From: JBBDRW01 sp040905265
Lineage (GTDB): Bacteria > Bacteroidota > Rhodothermia > Balneolales > Balneolaceae
Assembly (NCBI GenBank): GCA_040905265.1
Contig: JBBDRW010000147.1
Coordinates: 27,269-91,268 of the forward strand
Length of the DNA stretch: 64,000 nucleotides
Reading direction: 5' to 3'
Part shown: one piece after another, positions 15,255 to 22,887 of the stretch
Layout: the number at the start of each line of letters is the position of its first letter
Numbering within the stretch: the stretch's first letter is position 1
Position numbers and translations under genes: made by a program
Notes under the pieces: model-generated
Databases searched by the model: none
The model's input: the letters and a program-made list of their open reading frames with translations, nothing else
What the model was told of the DNA's origin: nothing

Positions 15255-16664
15255 ATGATAATGGATGTATACAATACCCTGTTTCGACTCACCTTGTTGA
15301 TCTCTCTTATTATGACGATTTCCTGTGAACCGGACCGGTCAGCGGCAGGTTTTTCCGGTTCAGAACACGAAGTAAAGATTATGACTCTGAATCCCGGCCA
15401 TTTTCATGCCGGGCTGGTTCATAAGTATGGTTACGATCAGGTTGACCCCCGGGTACATATTTACGCCCCCGACGGGCCAGAACTGGAGAGTCATCTGGCG
15501 CTCCTGAATCAATTCAACAGCCGCGAAGAGAATCCGACGAGCTGGGAAACAGTCGTTTACCGCGGTAATGACTATCTGAATCAAATGCTGGAGGAGAAGC
15601 CGGGAAATGTGATGGTTGTGGCCGGCAATAATGCACGTAAGATCGATTATATCCATGCGGCTGTGAATGCAGGGATTCATGTGCTTGCAGACAAGCCGAT
15701 GATCATTCACCACGACCGGTTTGACCTGTTACAAGAGACTCTTGAACTGGCGGATGAAGAGGGCCTTCTTGTAAACGATATCATGACCGAGCGGCATGAG
15801 ATTACCTCAATACTTCAAAAAGAGCTCTCGGGGATACCGGAACTTTTTGGAGAATTAGAGTCCGGCTCTCCGGAAGATCCGGCTATTACCAAGGAGAGCG
15901 TTCACTTCTTTAACAAGGTTGTTGCAGGCGAGCCTTTGATCCGTCCTTCCTGGTTTTTTGACGTTACGCAACAGGGAGAAGCAATCGTTGATGTTTCCAC
16001 CCATCTTGTCGATCTTATTCTGTGGCAAAGCTATCCGGAAGAGCCGATTGATTACCGGAATCCCGGGGAAGGTATTACCGTTCATTCAGCGCGTGTATGG
16101 GATACTCCGATGACGGGTGATGAGTTTGAACGGGTGACCGGGCAACTTGCCTGGCCGGATTTTCTTCAGCCGTATGTAGATTCTGAAGGGCTTCTTCAGG
16201 TAGCCGCAAATGGAGAATTCATCTTTAAAGTAAGAGATACCTGGGGAAAAGTAGCGGTGCTCTGGGGGTACGAAAATCCCGGAGGCGGGGATACACACTA
16301 CTCCATCATGCGGGGGACCGATGCAAATCTGATTATCCGGCAAGATGAAGAGCAGGGCTATCAGGCCACACTCTATGCAGAACCTGTGGAAGGCAGGAGC
16401 CGGGAGTCCTTTGAAGAAGCCTTGACGGCTGCTCTTGGATCACTTTCTGACCGTTATCCCGGACTCACGGCAGAGTATATAGAGGGCCTGGGGTGGGAGA
16501 TTGGAATCCCTGTTGACTACAAGGAGGGCCACGAAGAGCACTTTACCAGAGTAACGGAACTCTATCTTGACTATCTGGTGGAGGGTGAACTGCCGGACTG
16601 GGAGCGGGTAAATTTGTTAACCAAGTACTATATAACCACCCGGGCATATGAAATGAGCAGATGA
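15255..16664 (+). CDS. Lipoprotein Gfo/Idh/MocA-like oxidoreductase with Oxidoreduct_C-type domain
   Basis: A 469-residue protein with a Sec lipoprotein signal (ISLIMTISCEP, Cys near residue 24). Its Rossmann domain starts VKIMTLNPGHFHAGLVHK, lacking the normal GxGxxG and having PGHFHAG instead, as in the putative-oxidoreductase family with PF16490-like C-termini. It retains VMVVAGNNARKIDYIHAAVNAGIHVLADKPM, where DKP replaces EKP. The C-terminal part contains VDVSTHLVDLILWQ and a beta-rich domain. A NAD(P)-dependent function outside the cytoplasm needs a bound cofactor, so catalysis is uncertain; it may be a partner of the preceding oxidoreductase. The 239-bp spacer upstream holds no convincing gene. 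The start is ATG 15255; a second ATG follows at 15261. Confidence 0.82.
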   Translation: MIMDVYNTLFRLTLLISLIMTISCEPDRSAAGFSGSEHEVKIMTLNPGHFHAGLVHKYGYDQVDPRVHIYAPDGPELESHLALLNQFNSREENPTSWETVVYRGNDYLNQMLEEKPGNVMVVAGNNARKIDYIHAAVNAGIHVLADKPMIIHHDRFDLLQETLELADEEGLLVNDIMTERHEITSILQKELSGIPELFGELESGSPEDPAITKESVHFFNKVVAGEPLIRPSWFFDVTQQGEAIVDVSTHLVDLILWQSYPEEPIDYRNPGEGITVHSARVWDTPMTGDEFERVTGQLAWPDFLQPYVDSEGLLQVAANGEFIFKVRDTWGKVAVLWGYENPGGGDTHYSIMRGTDANLIIRQDEEQGYQATLYAEPVEGRSRESFEEALTAALGSLSDRYPGLTAEYIEGLGWEIGIPVDYKEGHEEHFTRVTELYLDYLVEGELPDWERVNLLTKYYITTRAYEMSR

Positions 16665-16741
16665 GAGAGAAACTCCATCTCTGCCCGGCCATTCATCAGG
16701 AGGCCTGAAGAGCTTCTGATACAAAAGCTATTACACAACCT

Positions 16742-17500
16742 ATGAGCATAGATTTTAATCTGGATGGAAAGCGTGCACTGATAACCGGTGGCGGAACAGG
16801 ATTGGGTTTTGGAATCTCCAGGGCATTCACAGATGCAGGTGCCCATGTTATGATAACCGGCCGGCGGGAAAAAGTACTGGCTCAGGCGTGTCAAAAACTG
16901 GGAGACCATGCCCGGTATACGGCACACGATATTACGGACCTTGCGAGCATACCAGGCCTGGTTAATCAGCTTGAATCCGAATGGGGTGCCATTGATATTC
17001 TGGTGAATAACGCAGGGATCAATATGAAGAAAGAGCCTCTTGAAGTAACCGATCAGGAGTTTTCATCCATTATTCAGACAAACCTGAACGGCCTGTTTGC
17101 AATGACACGTGAAGTTTCAAAAAGAATGGTGAAGCGGAAAGAGGGCTCAATCGTTATGATAACCTCAATGGCTGCCATGTACGGCCTCCCACAGGTATCT
17201 GCTTACACTGCTTCAAAATCCGCCGTTTTGGGATTGACCCGTTCACTGGCTGTAGACCTATCTCCGATGGGAGTGCGCGTGAATGCAATTGCACCAGGCT
17301 TTATTAACTCACCGATGCTGAAGAAGGCGTTTCAGTCCGACCCTGAACGGGAACAGAAAGTGCTTGGCAGGACTCCGATGAACCGGCTCGGGGAGCCGGA
17401 AGATATTGCCATGGCAGTGGTCTACCTTGCATCTGACGCTTCCCGGTTTGTGACCGGAGTGAATCTGCCGGTTGACGGTGGAAATTCAATCGGGTTTTAA
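16742..17500 (+). CDS. SDR-family oxidoreductase (KduD/gluconate-5-dehydrogenase-like)
   Basis: A 252-residue classical short-chain dehydrogenase in the cytoplasm. Seen: TGxxxGxG motif ITGGGTGLGFGISRAF (near residue 15), NNAGINMKKEPLE, catalytic Ser in VMITSMAAMYG, YTASKSAV with the catalytic Tyr and Lys, and the C-terminal NLPVDGGNSIGF. The length and motifs match gluconate 5-dehydrogenase, KduD and SDR-type fructuronate reductases. As its neighbours are an alpha-glucuronidase and, nearby, uronate isomerase and a uronate-like transporter, reduction of fructuronate to mannonate is an attractive role. This is inference; sequence alone cannot separate these activities. The stop is two bases before the GH67 start, so the pair is co-transcribed. 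Confidence 0.9.
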   Translation: MSIDFNLDGKRALITGGGTGLGFGISRAFTDAGAHVMITGRREKVLAQACQKLGDHARYTAHDITDLASIPGLVNQLESEWGAIDILVNNAGINMKKEPLEVTDQEFSSIIQTNLNGLFAMTREVSKRMVKRKEGSIVMITSMAAMYGLPQVSAYTASKSAVLGLTRSLAVDLSPMGVRVNAIAPGFINSPMLKKAFQSDPEREQKVLGRTPMNRLGEPEDIAMAVVYLASDASRFVTGVNLPVDGGNSIGF

Positions 17501-17502
17501 AC

Positions 17503-19689
17503 ATGCCAAGCCGAAAGATATTCAGAGAGATCACACTCTCCGGAATCATATTTCTGATGTTTTTTAGCCTGCAAACTGAATGGGCAGGGGCTGAAGATGG
17601 ACACCGGATGTGGCTGCGTTACGATCTGGTTTCGGACCCTGTACAATTGCACCAGTACCGGAACCTGTTTCGGGATGTTGTTGCGCACGGGAGTTCACCG
17701 ACGTTTGAAGTTCTCCTTGAAGAGCTGGAGCTCGGTATGAAAGGCTTGCTGGGAGAGAGCGTTCGGTACCGGGCCTCGGTTGAAAGGCCGGGTACCCTGT
17801 TAATCGGTACTCCGGACAGTTCCGATCTGATCTCTTCACTCGGGCTGGAGATGAAACTCCGGGAACTCGGCCCGGAAGGATTTCTTATTGAGCAGATGGA
17901 TGTCGGTGGCGTGAACTCTACAGTCATTGCTGCGAACCGGGATATCGGGCTTCTGTATGGAGTATTCGAGTTGTTCAGGAGGATGCAGACGGAGCAGGAC
18001 CTTGTCGGGATCTCTCATCAGGCCGTTCCCAGGGTACAACACCGGGTCGTCAACCATTGGGATAACCTGGACCGCACGGTCGAACGGGGGTATGCCGGAA
18101 TCTCCCTCTGGGAGTGGGGCACCCTTCCGGAGTACCACCATCCGAGATACCGGGAGTATGCCCGGTTTAATGCATCGATTGGAGTCAATGCGACAGCGAT
18201 TAACAATGTGAATGCCAACCCGCTGATATTGACCGACCACTACCTGGAGAAAGTGAAGGTACTGGCCGATATCTTCCGGCCCTACGGAATCAGGATGTTT
18301 CTGTCCGTCAACTTTGACTCTCCCCGGCGGATTGGCGGGCTCGATACCTCTGATCCGCTCGATCCGGATGTGAGAGCGTGGTGGAAAGAGCAAGTAGAGA
18401 ATGTCTACAGCTATATACCGGACTTCGGAGGATTTCTGGTGAAAGCGGACTCCGAAGGCCAGCCGGGCCCGCACGGATATGGCCGGGACCACGCAGATGG
18501 GGCCAATATGCTGGCTGAAGCCCTTGAACCCTATGGAGGGATTGTCTTCTGGCGGGCCTTTGTCTACGATCCGGAGCAGTCGGACCGGATACGTGAGGCG
18601 TATGACGAGTTTGTTCCTCTGGATGGGAAATTCATGGAGAATGTAATTCTGCAAGTGAAAAACGGCCCGCTTGATTTTCAGCCACGTGAACCTTTTTCAC
18701 CTCTCTTCGGCGCGCTTCCACAGACTAATACGATGATAGAATTACAGGTGACACAGGAGTATTTCGGGTTTGCCAACCATCTTGCTTACCAGGGGCCGCT
18801 TTTCGAAGAGGTATTGCAGGCAGAAACCTATGCACGGGGTGAGGGGTCGACGGTTGCCAGGATCATCGACGGGGACCTGTTTGAGTACTCTCAAACCGGA
18901 ATGGCGGCTGTAATCAATCCTGGTACCGAACGGAACTGGACCGGACACCCCTTTGTACAGTCGAGCTGGTATGCATTTGGGCGGCTTGCCTGGGATCACT
19001 CACTCACTGCTGAAGAGATTGCTGACGAGTGGATCCGGATGACGTTTACCAATGATGTGAGGTTTGTCGAGCCAGTGAAAGAGATGATGCTGATCTCCAG
19101 GGAGGCGGGGGTTAACTATCGTAGTCCGCTCGGGCTGACCCACCTCTATGCACAAGGGCACCATTACGGGCCTGCACCCTGGAATGCACAGCACGGTTCC
19201 CGGCCTGACTGGACTGCAGTCTATTACCACCGTGCAGACGAGGAGGGTATCGGATTTGACCGTACGGAGACCGGTTCCAATGCTGTAGAGCAGTACCATT
19301 CTCCCTTATCTGAAATATTTGGGGACCCGAACCGGGTTCCGGAAGAGCTGCTGCTCTGGTTCCATCGTGTAGATTGGGATCACGAGATGAGTTCCGGCAG
19401 GACGCTTTGGGAAGAGCTGGTCTATAAGTATTATGAAGGAGTGGAGATGGTTCGTCAGATGCAGGATTCCTGGAATCATCTGGAGGGATTGATTGATGAG
19501 CAGAGGTTTGACCACGTGAAGGCACTTCTGACGGTGCAGGAGAAAGATGCCATCCGCTGGCGCGACTCCTGTGTCCTCTATTTCCAGACCTTTTCGGGCA
19601 TGCCGATCCCGGAAGTTTATGAGCTGCCGAAACACAGCCTTGAACGATACATTGAGCTTGAGCAAGAGCTCTATATTCCGAGATTCTGA
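17503..19689 (+). CDS. GH67 alpha-glucuronidase
   Basis: A 728-residue exported glycoside hydrolase that removes (4-O-methyl-)glucuronic acid from the non-reducing end of glucuronoxylo-oligosaccharides. Seen: signal peptide SGIIFLMFFSLQTEWAGA, an N-terminal domain, then the (beta/alpha)8 barrel with HWDNLDRTVERGYAGISLWEW, GGFLVKADSEGQPGPHGYGR (the general-acid Glu of GH67 lies in KADSEGQPGP), and NGPLDFQPREPFSP and MIELQVTQEYFG, which contain the paired Asp and Glu of the base. The long C-terminal helical domain with HFHRVDWDH-like WFHRVDWDHEMSSGRTLWEELV is also typical. The length matches the family. It follows the SDR gene by two bases and ends convergently with the TRAP permease, 89 bp away. 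Confidence 0.95.
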   Translation: MPSRKIFREITLSGIIFLMFFSLQTEWAGAEDGHRMWLRYDLVSDPVQLHQYRNLFRDVVAHGSSPTFEVLLEELELGMKGLLGESVRYRASVERPGTLLIGTPDSSDLISSLGLEMKLRELGPEGFLIEQMDVGGVNSTVIAANRDIGLLYGVFELFRRMQTEQDLVGISHQAVPRVQHRVVNHWDNLDRTVERGYAGISLWEWGTLPEYHHPRYREYARFNASIGVNATAINNVNANPLILTDHYLEKVKVLADIFRPYGIRMFLSVNFDSPRRIGGLDTSDPLDPDVRAWWKEQVENVYSYIPDFGGFLVKADSEGQPGPHGYGRDHADGANMLAEALEPYGGIVFWRAFVYDPEQSDRIREAYDEFVPLDGKFMENVILQVKNGPLDFQPREPFSPLFGALPQTNTMIELQVTQEYFGFANHLAYQGPLFEEVLQAETYARGEGSTVARIIDGDLFEYSQTGMAAVINPGTERNWTGHPFVQSSWYAFGRLAWDHSLTAEEIADEWIRMTFTNDVRFVEPVKEMMLISREAGVNYRSPLGLTHLYAQGHHYGPAPWNAQHGSRPDWTAVYYHRADEEGIGFDRTETGSNAVEQYHSPLSEIFGDPNRVPEELLLWFHRVDWDHEMSSGRTLWEELVYKYYEGVEMVRQMQDSWNHLEGLIDEQRFDHVKALLTVQEKDAIRWRDSCVLYFQTFSGMPIPEVYELPKHSLERYIELEQELYIPRF

Positions 19690-19778
19690 CACTGCCAGTG
19701 TCGTCAATCTCACCATACCCTCCCCGCCTTCTTTAACCAGGATCAGTGCCGGTTCTACCCCTATGTGAGGGAGGACTC

Positions 19779-21077
19779 CTACATCAGGTCAAACAGGCGC
19801 GGAAGCCAGAGGCTCAGGTCCTCCCAGTATGTAATCAGCATCAGGGCAGTGATCATTGCGATGAAGAGCGGGAGCAGTGGTTTTACAACTTTCTCTATAG
19901 TCGTTCCCGCTATACTGACTCCGACAAAGAGAAGCGTGCCCACCGGCGGAGTGCAGATTCCGATACAGAGGTTGACGATCATGATGATCCCGAAGTGTAC
20001 CGGGTCTATCCCCAGTTCGAGGACGACCGGCAGGAAGATCGGTGTAAAGATCAGGACGGCGGGTGTGATATCCATAAACATCCCGACGACCAGAAGGATC
20101 AGGTTGATCAGCAGCAGGATGACGATTTTGTTGTCACTCAGGGATAACAGTGCTTCACTGATATTCTGTGGAATATGTCCATAGGAGAAGACCCAGGACA
20201 TACTGATGGAAGCGGCGATGAGCAGCATGACGATCGCTGTAGTCTGCACGGAACTCATCAGGATATCGGGGAGATCCTTGACGGATATCTCCCTGTATGC
20301 GAAGGCAAGAATGAGGGTATAGATGACCGCAATGGCAGCAGCTTCGGTCGCGGTAAAGATCCCGGCGACAATTCCGCCGATCACAATAATCAAAAGAAGA
20401 AGGCTTGGGACGGCTGCAATAAATGAGGTGAACAGGCCTTTGAATGTACTGCGTTCACCAACCGGAAAGTTCTTTCGCTTTGCCCAGACAGCGGCAACAA
20501 TCATCAGGAAGAGTCCGGTGAGGATTCCCGGGATATAACCGGCGATGAAGAGTGCCGCAATCGAAGTGCCGCCGCTTGCCAGAGAGTAAACAATCAGGAT
20601 GTTGGAGGGGGGAATCACAAGGCCCATTGTGGAGGAGGAGATATTGATCGCAGCTCCGAACTCTTTGGTGTACCCTTCTTTCTCCATCCGCGGCCCCAGG
20701 ATACTCCCGATTGCGGATGCGGCGGCAACCGAAGAACCGGCGATCGCACCGAATAGCATTGCCGCGACTACATTGATGTGAGCCAATCCGCCGGGAAGAG
20801 CCCCGACGATGTTCTTGGCAAAGTGAATCAGGCGTGTGGCGATTCCGCCCTTGTTCATCATCTGGCCGGCAAGGATAAAGAATGGGATGGCCAGAAGCGT
20901 AAAACTGTCCAGGCTTACGAGGAACTGCTGGCCCAACGTCATGAATGCAGTCAGCGAGTTCATACTGAAGAGCAGGGTCAACAGACTGGAGATTCCGAGA
21001 GTCCAGGCAACCGGAACGCCGATTCCCAGCAACAGGAAAAAACTGACGATCAGTACGAGTATTTCAATCCATTCCAT
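19779..21077 (-). CDS. dctM: TRAP transporter large permease (DctM)
   Basis: A 432-residue inner-membrane protein of about 12 helices, the proton/sodium-coupled channel unit of a TRAP transporter. Seen: the opening LIVSFFLLLGIGVPVAWTLG, LAIPFFILAGQMMNKGGIATRLI (a DctM signature), GPRMEKEGYTKEFGAAINISSSTMGLVIPPSNILIVYS and, near the C-terminus, NLCIGICTPPVGTLLFVG. It is the last gene of the uxaC-dctP-dctQ-dctM unit and starts 12 bases after the DctQ stop. TRAP systems of this type near uronate isomerase commonly take up glucuronate or galacturonate. The family is certain; the substrate is inferred from context. Confidence 0.95.
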   Translation of the reverse strand: MEWIEILVLIVSFFLLLGIGVPVAWTLGISSLLTLLFSMNSLTAFMTLGQQFLVSLDSFTLLAIPFFILAGQMMNKGGIATRLIHFAKNIVGALPGGLAHINVVAAMLFGAIAGSSVAAASAIGSILGPRMEKEGYTKEFGAAINISSSTMGLVIPPSNILIVYSLASGGTSIAALFIAGYIPGILTGLFLMIVAAVWAKRKNFPVGERSTFKGLFTSFIAAVPSLLLLIIVIGGIVAGIFTATEAAAIAVIYTLILAFAYREISVKDLPDILMSSVQTTAIVMLLIAASISMSWVFSYGHIPQNISEALLSLSDNKIVILLLINLILLVVGMFMDITPAVLIFTPIFLPVVLELGIDPVHFGIIMIVNLCIGICTPPVGTLLFVGVSIAGTTIEKVVKPLLPLFIAMITALMLITYWEDLSLWLPRLFDLM

Positions 21078-21089
21078 AGTCTTTCCGTT

Positions 21090-21608
21090 TTAGATTGACC
21101 CTTTAAAATCCTGTTTCTGAATTGCATCCTCACCATTCCTGTCGTCTGGTGAATTGACCAGTCTTATGATGTCTGAAATTTTATAATAGATGATCAGCAA
21201 GCCGCTGACCGGGCCGATCAAATAGACCAGGGCCATCGGGATTTGAAGCGTTGGTGTGATTTGATAGAGCGTAAAGGTGTACCAGGAGAGCATTCCGCCG
21301 CCAATGACCAGCACAGAGAGAACAAACCCGATGATCAGAATTTTGTTGAAGATCTGAAGTTTTTTCCTCTTCTCCGGCCTCAGTCTGTCCGGCAACAGAT
21401 TGATCGAGATATGCATATTTTGCCCGGAAAAATAGGCGCCGCCCAGCAGGCTCACCCAGATCAGCAGAAAACGGGCTACCTCATCCGTTACTGTGCTTGG
21501 TGCGTTTAGTATATAGCGGGAGAAGACCTGCCAGAAGACAGTCAGTACCAATAGCCCCATCATACCGACGAGGACGGCTCTTGTAGCAGCATCGATTCTG
21601 TTTCTCAC
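21090..21608 (-). CDS. dctQ: TRAP transporter small permease (DctQ)
   Basis: A 172-residue membrane protein with four hydrophobic helices, partner of DctM. Seen: VFWQVFSRYILNAPSTVTDEVARFLLIWVSLLGGAYFSGQNMHISI, the core DctQ pattern (FxRYxxNxxxxWxxExARFLLIW..), followed by ILIIGFVLSVLVIGGG and a final helix VYLIGPVSGLLIIYY. Its charged cytosolic tail ends KQDFKGSI. It sits between DctP and DctM, 12 bases before the latter, and shares their message. Confidence 0.93.
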   Translation of the reverse strand: MRNRIDAATRAVLVGMMGLLVLTVFWQVFSRYILNAPSTVTDEVARFLLIWVSLLGGAYFSGQNMHISINLLPDRLRPEKRKKLQIFNKILIIGFVLSVLVIGGGMLSWYTFTLYQITPTLQIPMALVYLIGPVSGLLIIYYKISDIIRLVNSPDDRNGEDAIQKQDFKGSI

Positions 21609-21696
21609 GGGATCACCGTTTTCGGGTTATGTCAAATTACAAATCCGGCTGTCCGGTATTCACTTATGCCGGGCCGGGTATCCGGTTTTTCTCGGC

Positions 21697-22707
21697 CTAC
21701 TCGACCTGTCGTATTCGTTCCACCAACCTGTATAGTTCAGGATCACTGGATTGAATCTCCTCATAGATTGATTCTACCCGGTTTCGAAACGGCTCTTCAT
21801 CCGGATAGATCACTTCGACGCCGGCCGCTTCCACTTCTCTGAGGGATTCCGCCTCATATTCACGCCATAATTCGCGCTGGAACTCGACAGATCGGTCAAT
21901 AGCGGCCTGAAGCCACTCCTGTTCCTGGCCAGTCAGCGAGTTCCAGGTGTTGGTACCGACGAGCAGAAAGTCCGGAACAGCCGTGTGTTCATTCAGGACG
22001 TAATAATTGGTGACTTCATAGTGGCGGGAGGAGTAGTAACTCGGGGGGTTATTTTCAGCTCCGTCGACAATGCCTCCCTGAAAAGCAGTATAGAGCTCGC
22101 CATATGAGAGAGGAGTTGCCGACCCTCCCAATGTTCTTACAAGATTCATTGCCATAACGCTTGGCTGAACCCGGATCTTCATTCCCGGGAGATCGTCCGG
22201 AGTCAGTATTGGCCTGTCAACGGTATAGAAACTTCGTTTGCCGGCATCGTAATAGGCAACACCGCGGAGCCGGTACGGTTCTCCGGCCAGCAGAAGCTCG
22301 GTTCCGATAGGATCTTCCCAAAAAACACGTTCCATATGTTCATCATCCCGGAATAGATAGGGCAGGCTGAAAACACGGATTTCAGGTACAATGTTTTCAA
22401 GCACTGCTCCGGATACCTTGGTCATACCGATCGTGCCGATCTGTACCAGTTCCAGTAACTCTCTTTCAGACCCGAGTTGCTGGGTCGGATAGATCACGAT
22501 TCTCATCCGGCCATCCGAGTACTCTTCTACATAGTCCGCCATCTCCTGCATGGCAGTCGATACCGGGTGAGCCAGGTGCATGGCATGTGCCAGAATGATA
22601 GTCTTTGGTTCCCCTTCCCGGTCCCTGTTGCAGGACTGTAATACCATCAGGCATAGTAGCATCAGGATGGCAGAAAATCGAATAGTTGGGTTTGAATGGG
22701 TGCTCAT
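21697..22707 (-). CDS. dctP: TRAP transporter substrate-binding lipoprotein (DctP)
   Basis: A 336-residue extracytoplasmic solute receptor, lipid-anchored: MLLCLMVLQSCNRD has a Cys near residue 26. Seen: LPGMKIRVQPSVMAMNLVRTLGGSATPLSYGELYTAFQGGIVDGAENNP, the family core in which the Arg of KIRVQ binds the substrate carboxylate, and YYSSRHYEVTNYYVLNEHTAVPDFLLVGTNTW. This predicts a carboxylated ligand such as glucuronate. A LacI-type quasi-palindrome lies 69-82 bases before its start, and uxaC lies immediately upstream, so both may be controlled together. Confidence 0.94.
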   Translation of the reverse strand: MSTHSNPTIRFSAILMLLCLMVLQSCNRDREGEPKTIILAHAMHLAHPVSTAMQEMADYVEEYSDGRMRIVIYPTQQLGSERELLELVQIGTIGMTKVSGAVLENIVPEIRVFSLPYLFRDDEHMERVFWEDPIGTELLLAGEPYRLRGVAYYDAGKRSFYTVDRPILTPDDLPGMKIRVQPSVMAMNLVRTLGGSATPLSYGELYTAFQGGIVDGAENNPPSYYSSRHYEVTNYYVLNEHTAVPDFLLVGTNTWNSLTGQEQEWLQAAIDRSVEFQRELWREYEAESLREVEAAGVEVIYPDEEPFRNRVESIYEEIQSSDPELYRLVERIRQVE

Positions 22708-22775
22708 AGGTGAAGTTTCATCCGGTTGGTTTCCCCGACCTGTTGTCGGGTTGTTCCGTCAGATTTCCGTCAGTT

Positions 22776-22789
22776 TAAAAGCGCTTTCA
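22776..22789 (-). promoter_or_regulatory. LacI/cre-type operator upstream of dctP
   Basis: Read on the minus strand the site is TGAAAGCGCTTTTA, nearly the textbook LacI/CcpA consensus with core AAAGCGCTTT. It lies 69-82 bases before the dctP start and just after the uxaC stop. Its core differs (AGCGCT rather than AACGTT) from the susC site, so it may be bound by the same or another LacI protein. Confidence 0.55.
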
Positions 22790-22887
22790 GGACAGTGCAA
22801 TAATATTGAAATATTTTTAAAAATCCCGATTCAATCTGAAAAGCAGGCTCTGCATTGGTCTGGATCACAACCGGCTGTCTTGCCGGA

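Noticed and set aside
15025..15258. A small gene between the two Gfo/Idh/MocA genes
   Set aside because: The 77-residue product has no start-proximal signal or motif and overlaps the next gene's start; treated as spacer.
19688..19702. GACACTG/CAGTGTC hairpin between GH67 and dctM as a terminator
   Set aside because: The palindrome has almost no loop and no T-run; a five-pair stem is too weak to call.
22734..22750. CCCGAC/GTCGGG hairpin after uxaC as a terminator
   Set aside because: Six-pair stem without a T-run in the direction of transcription.
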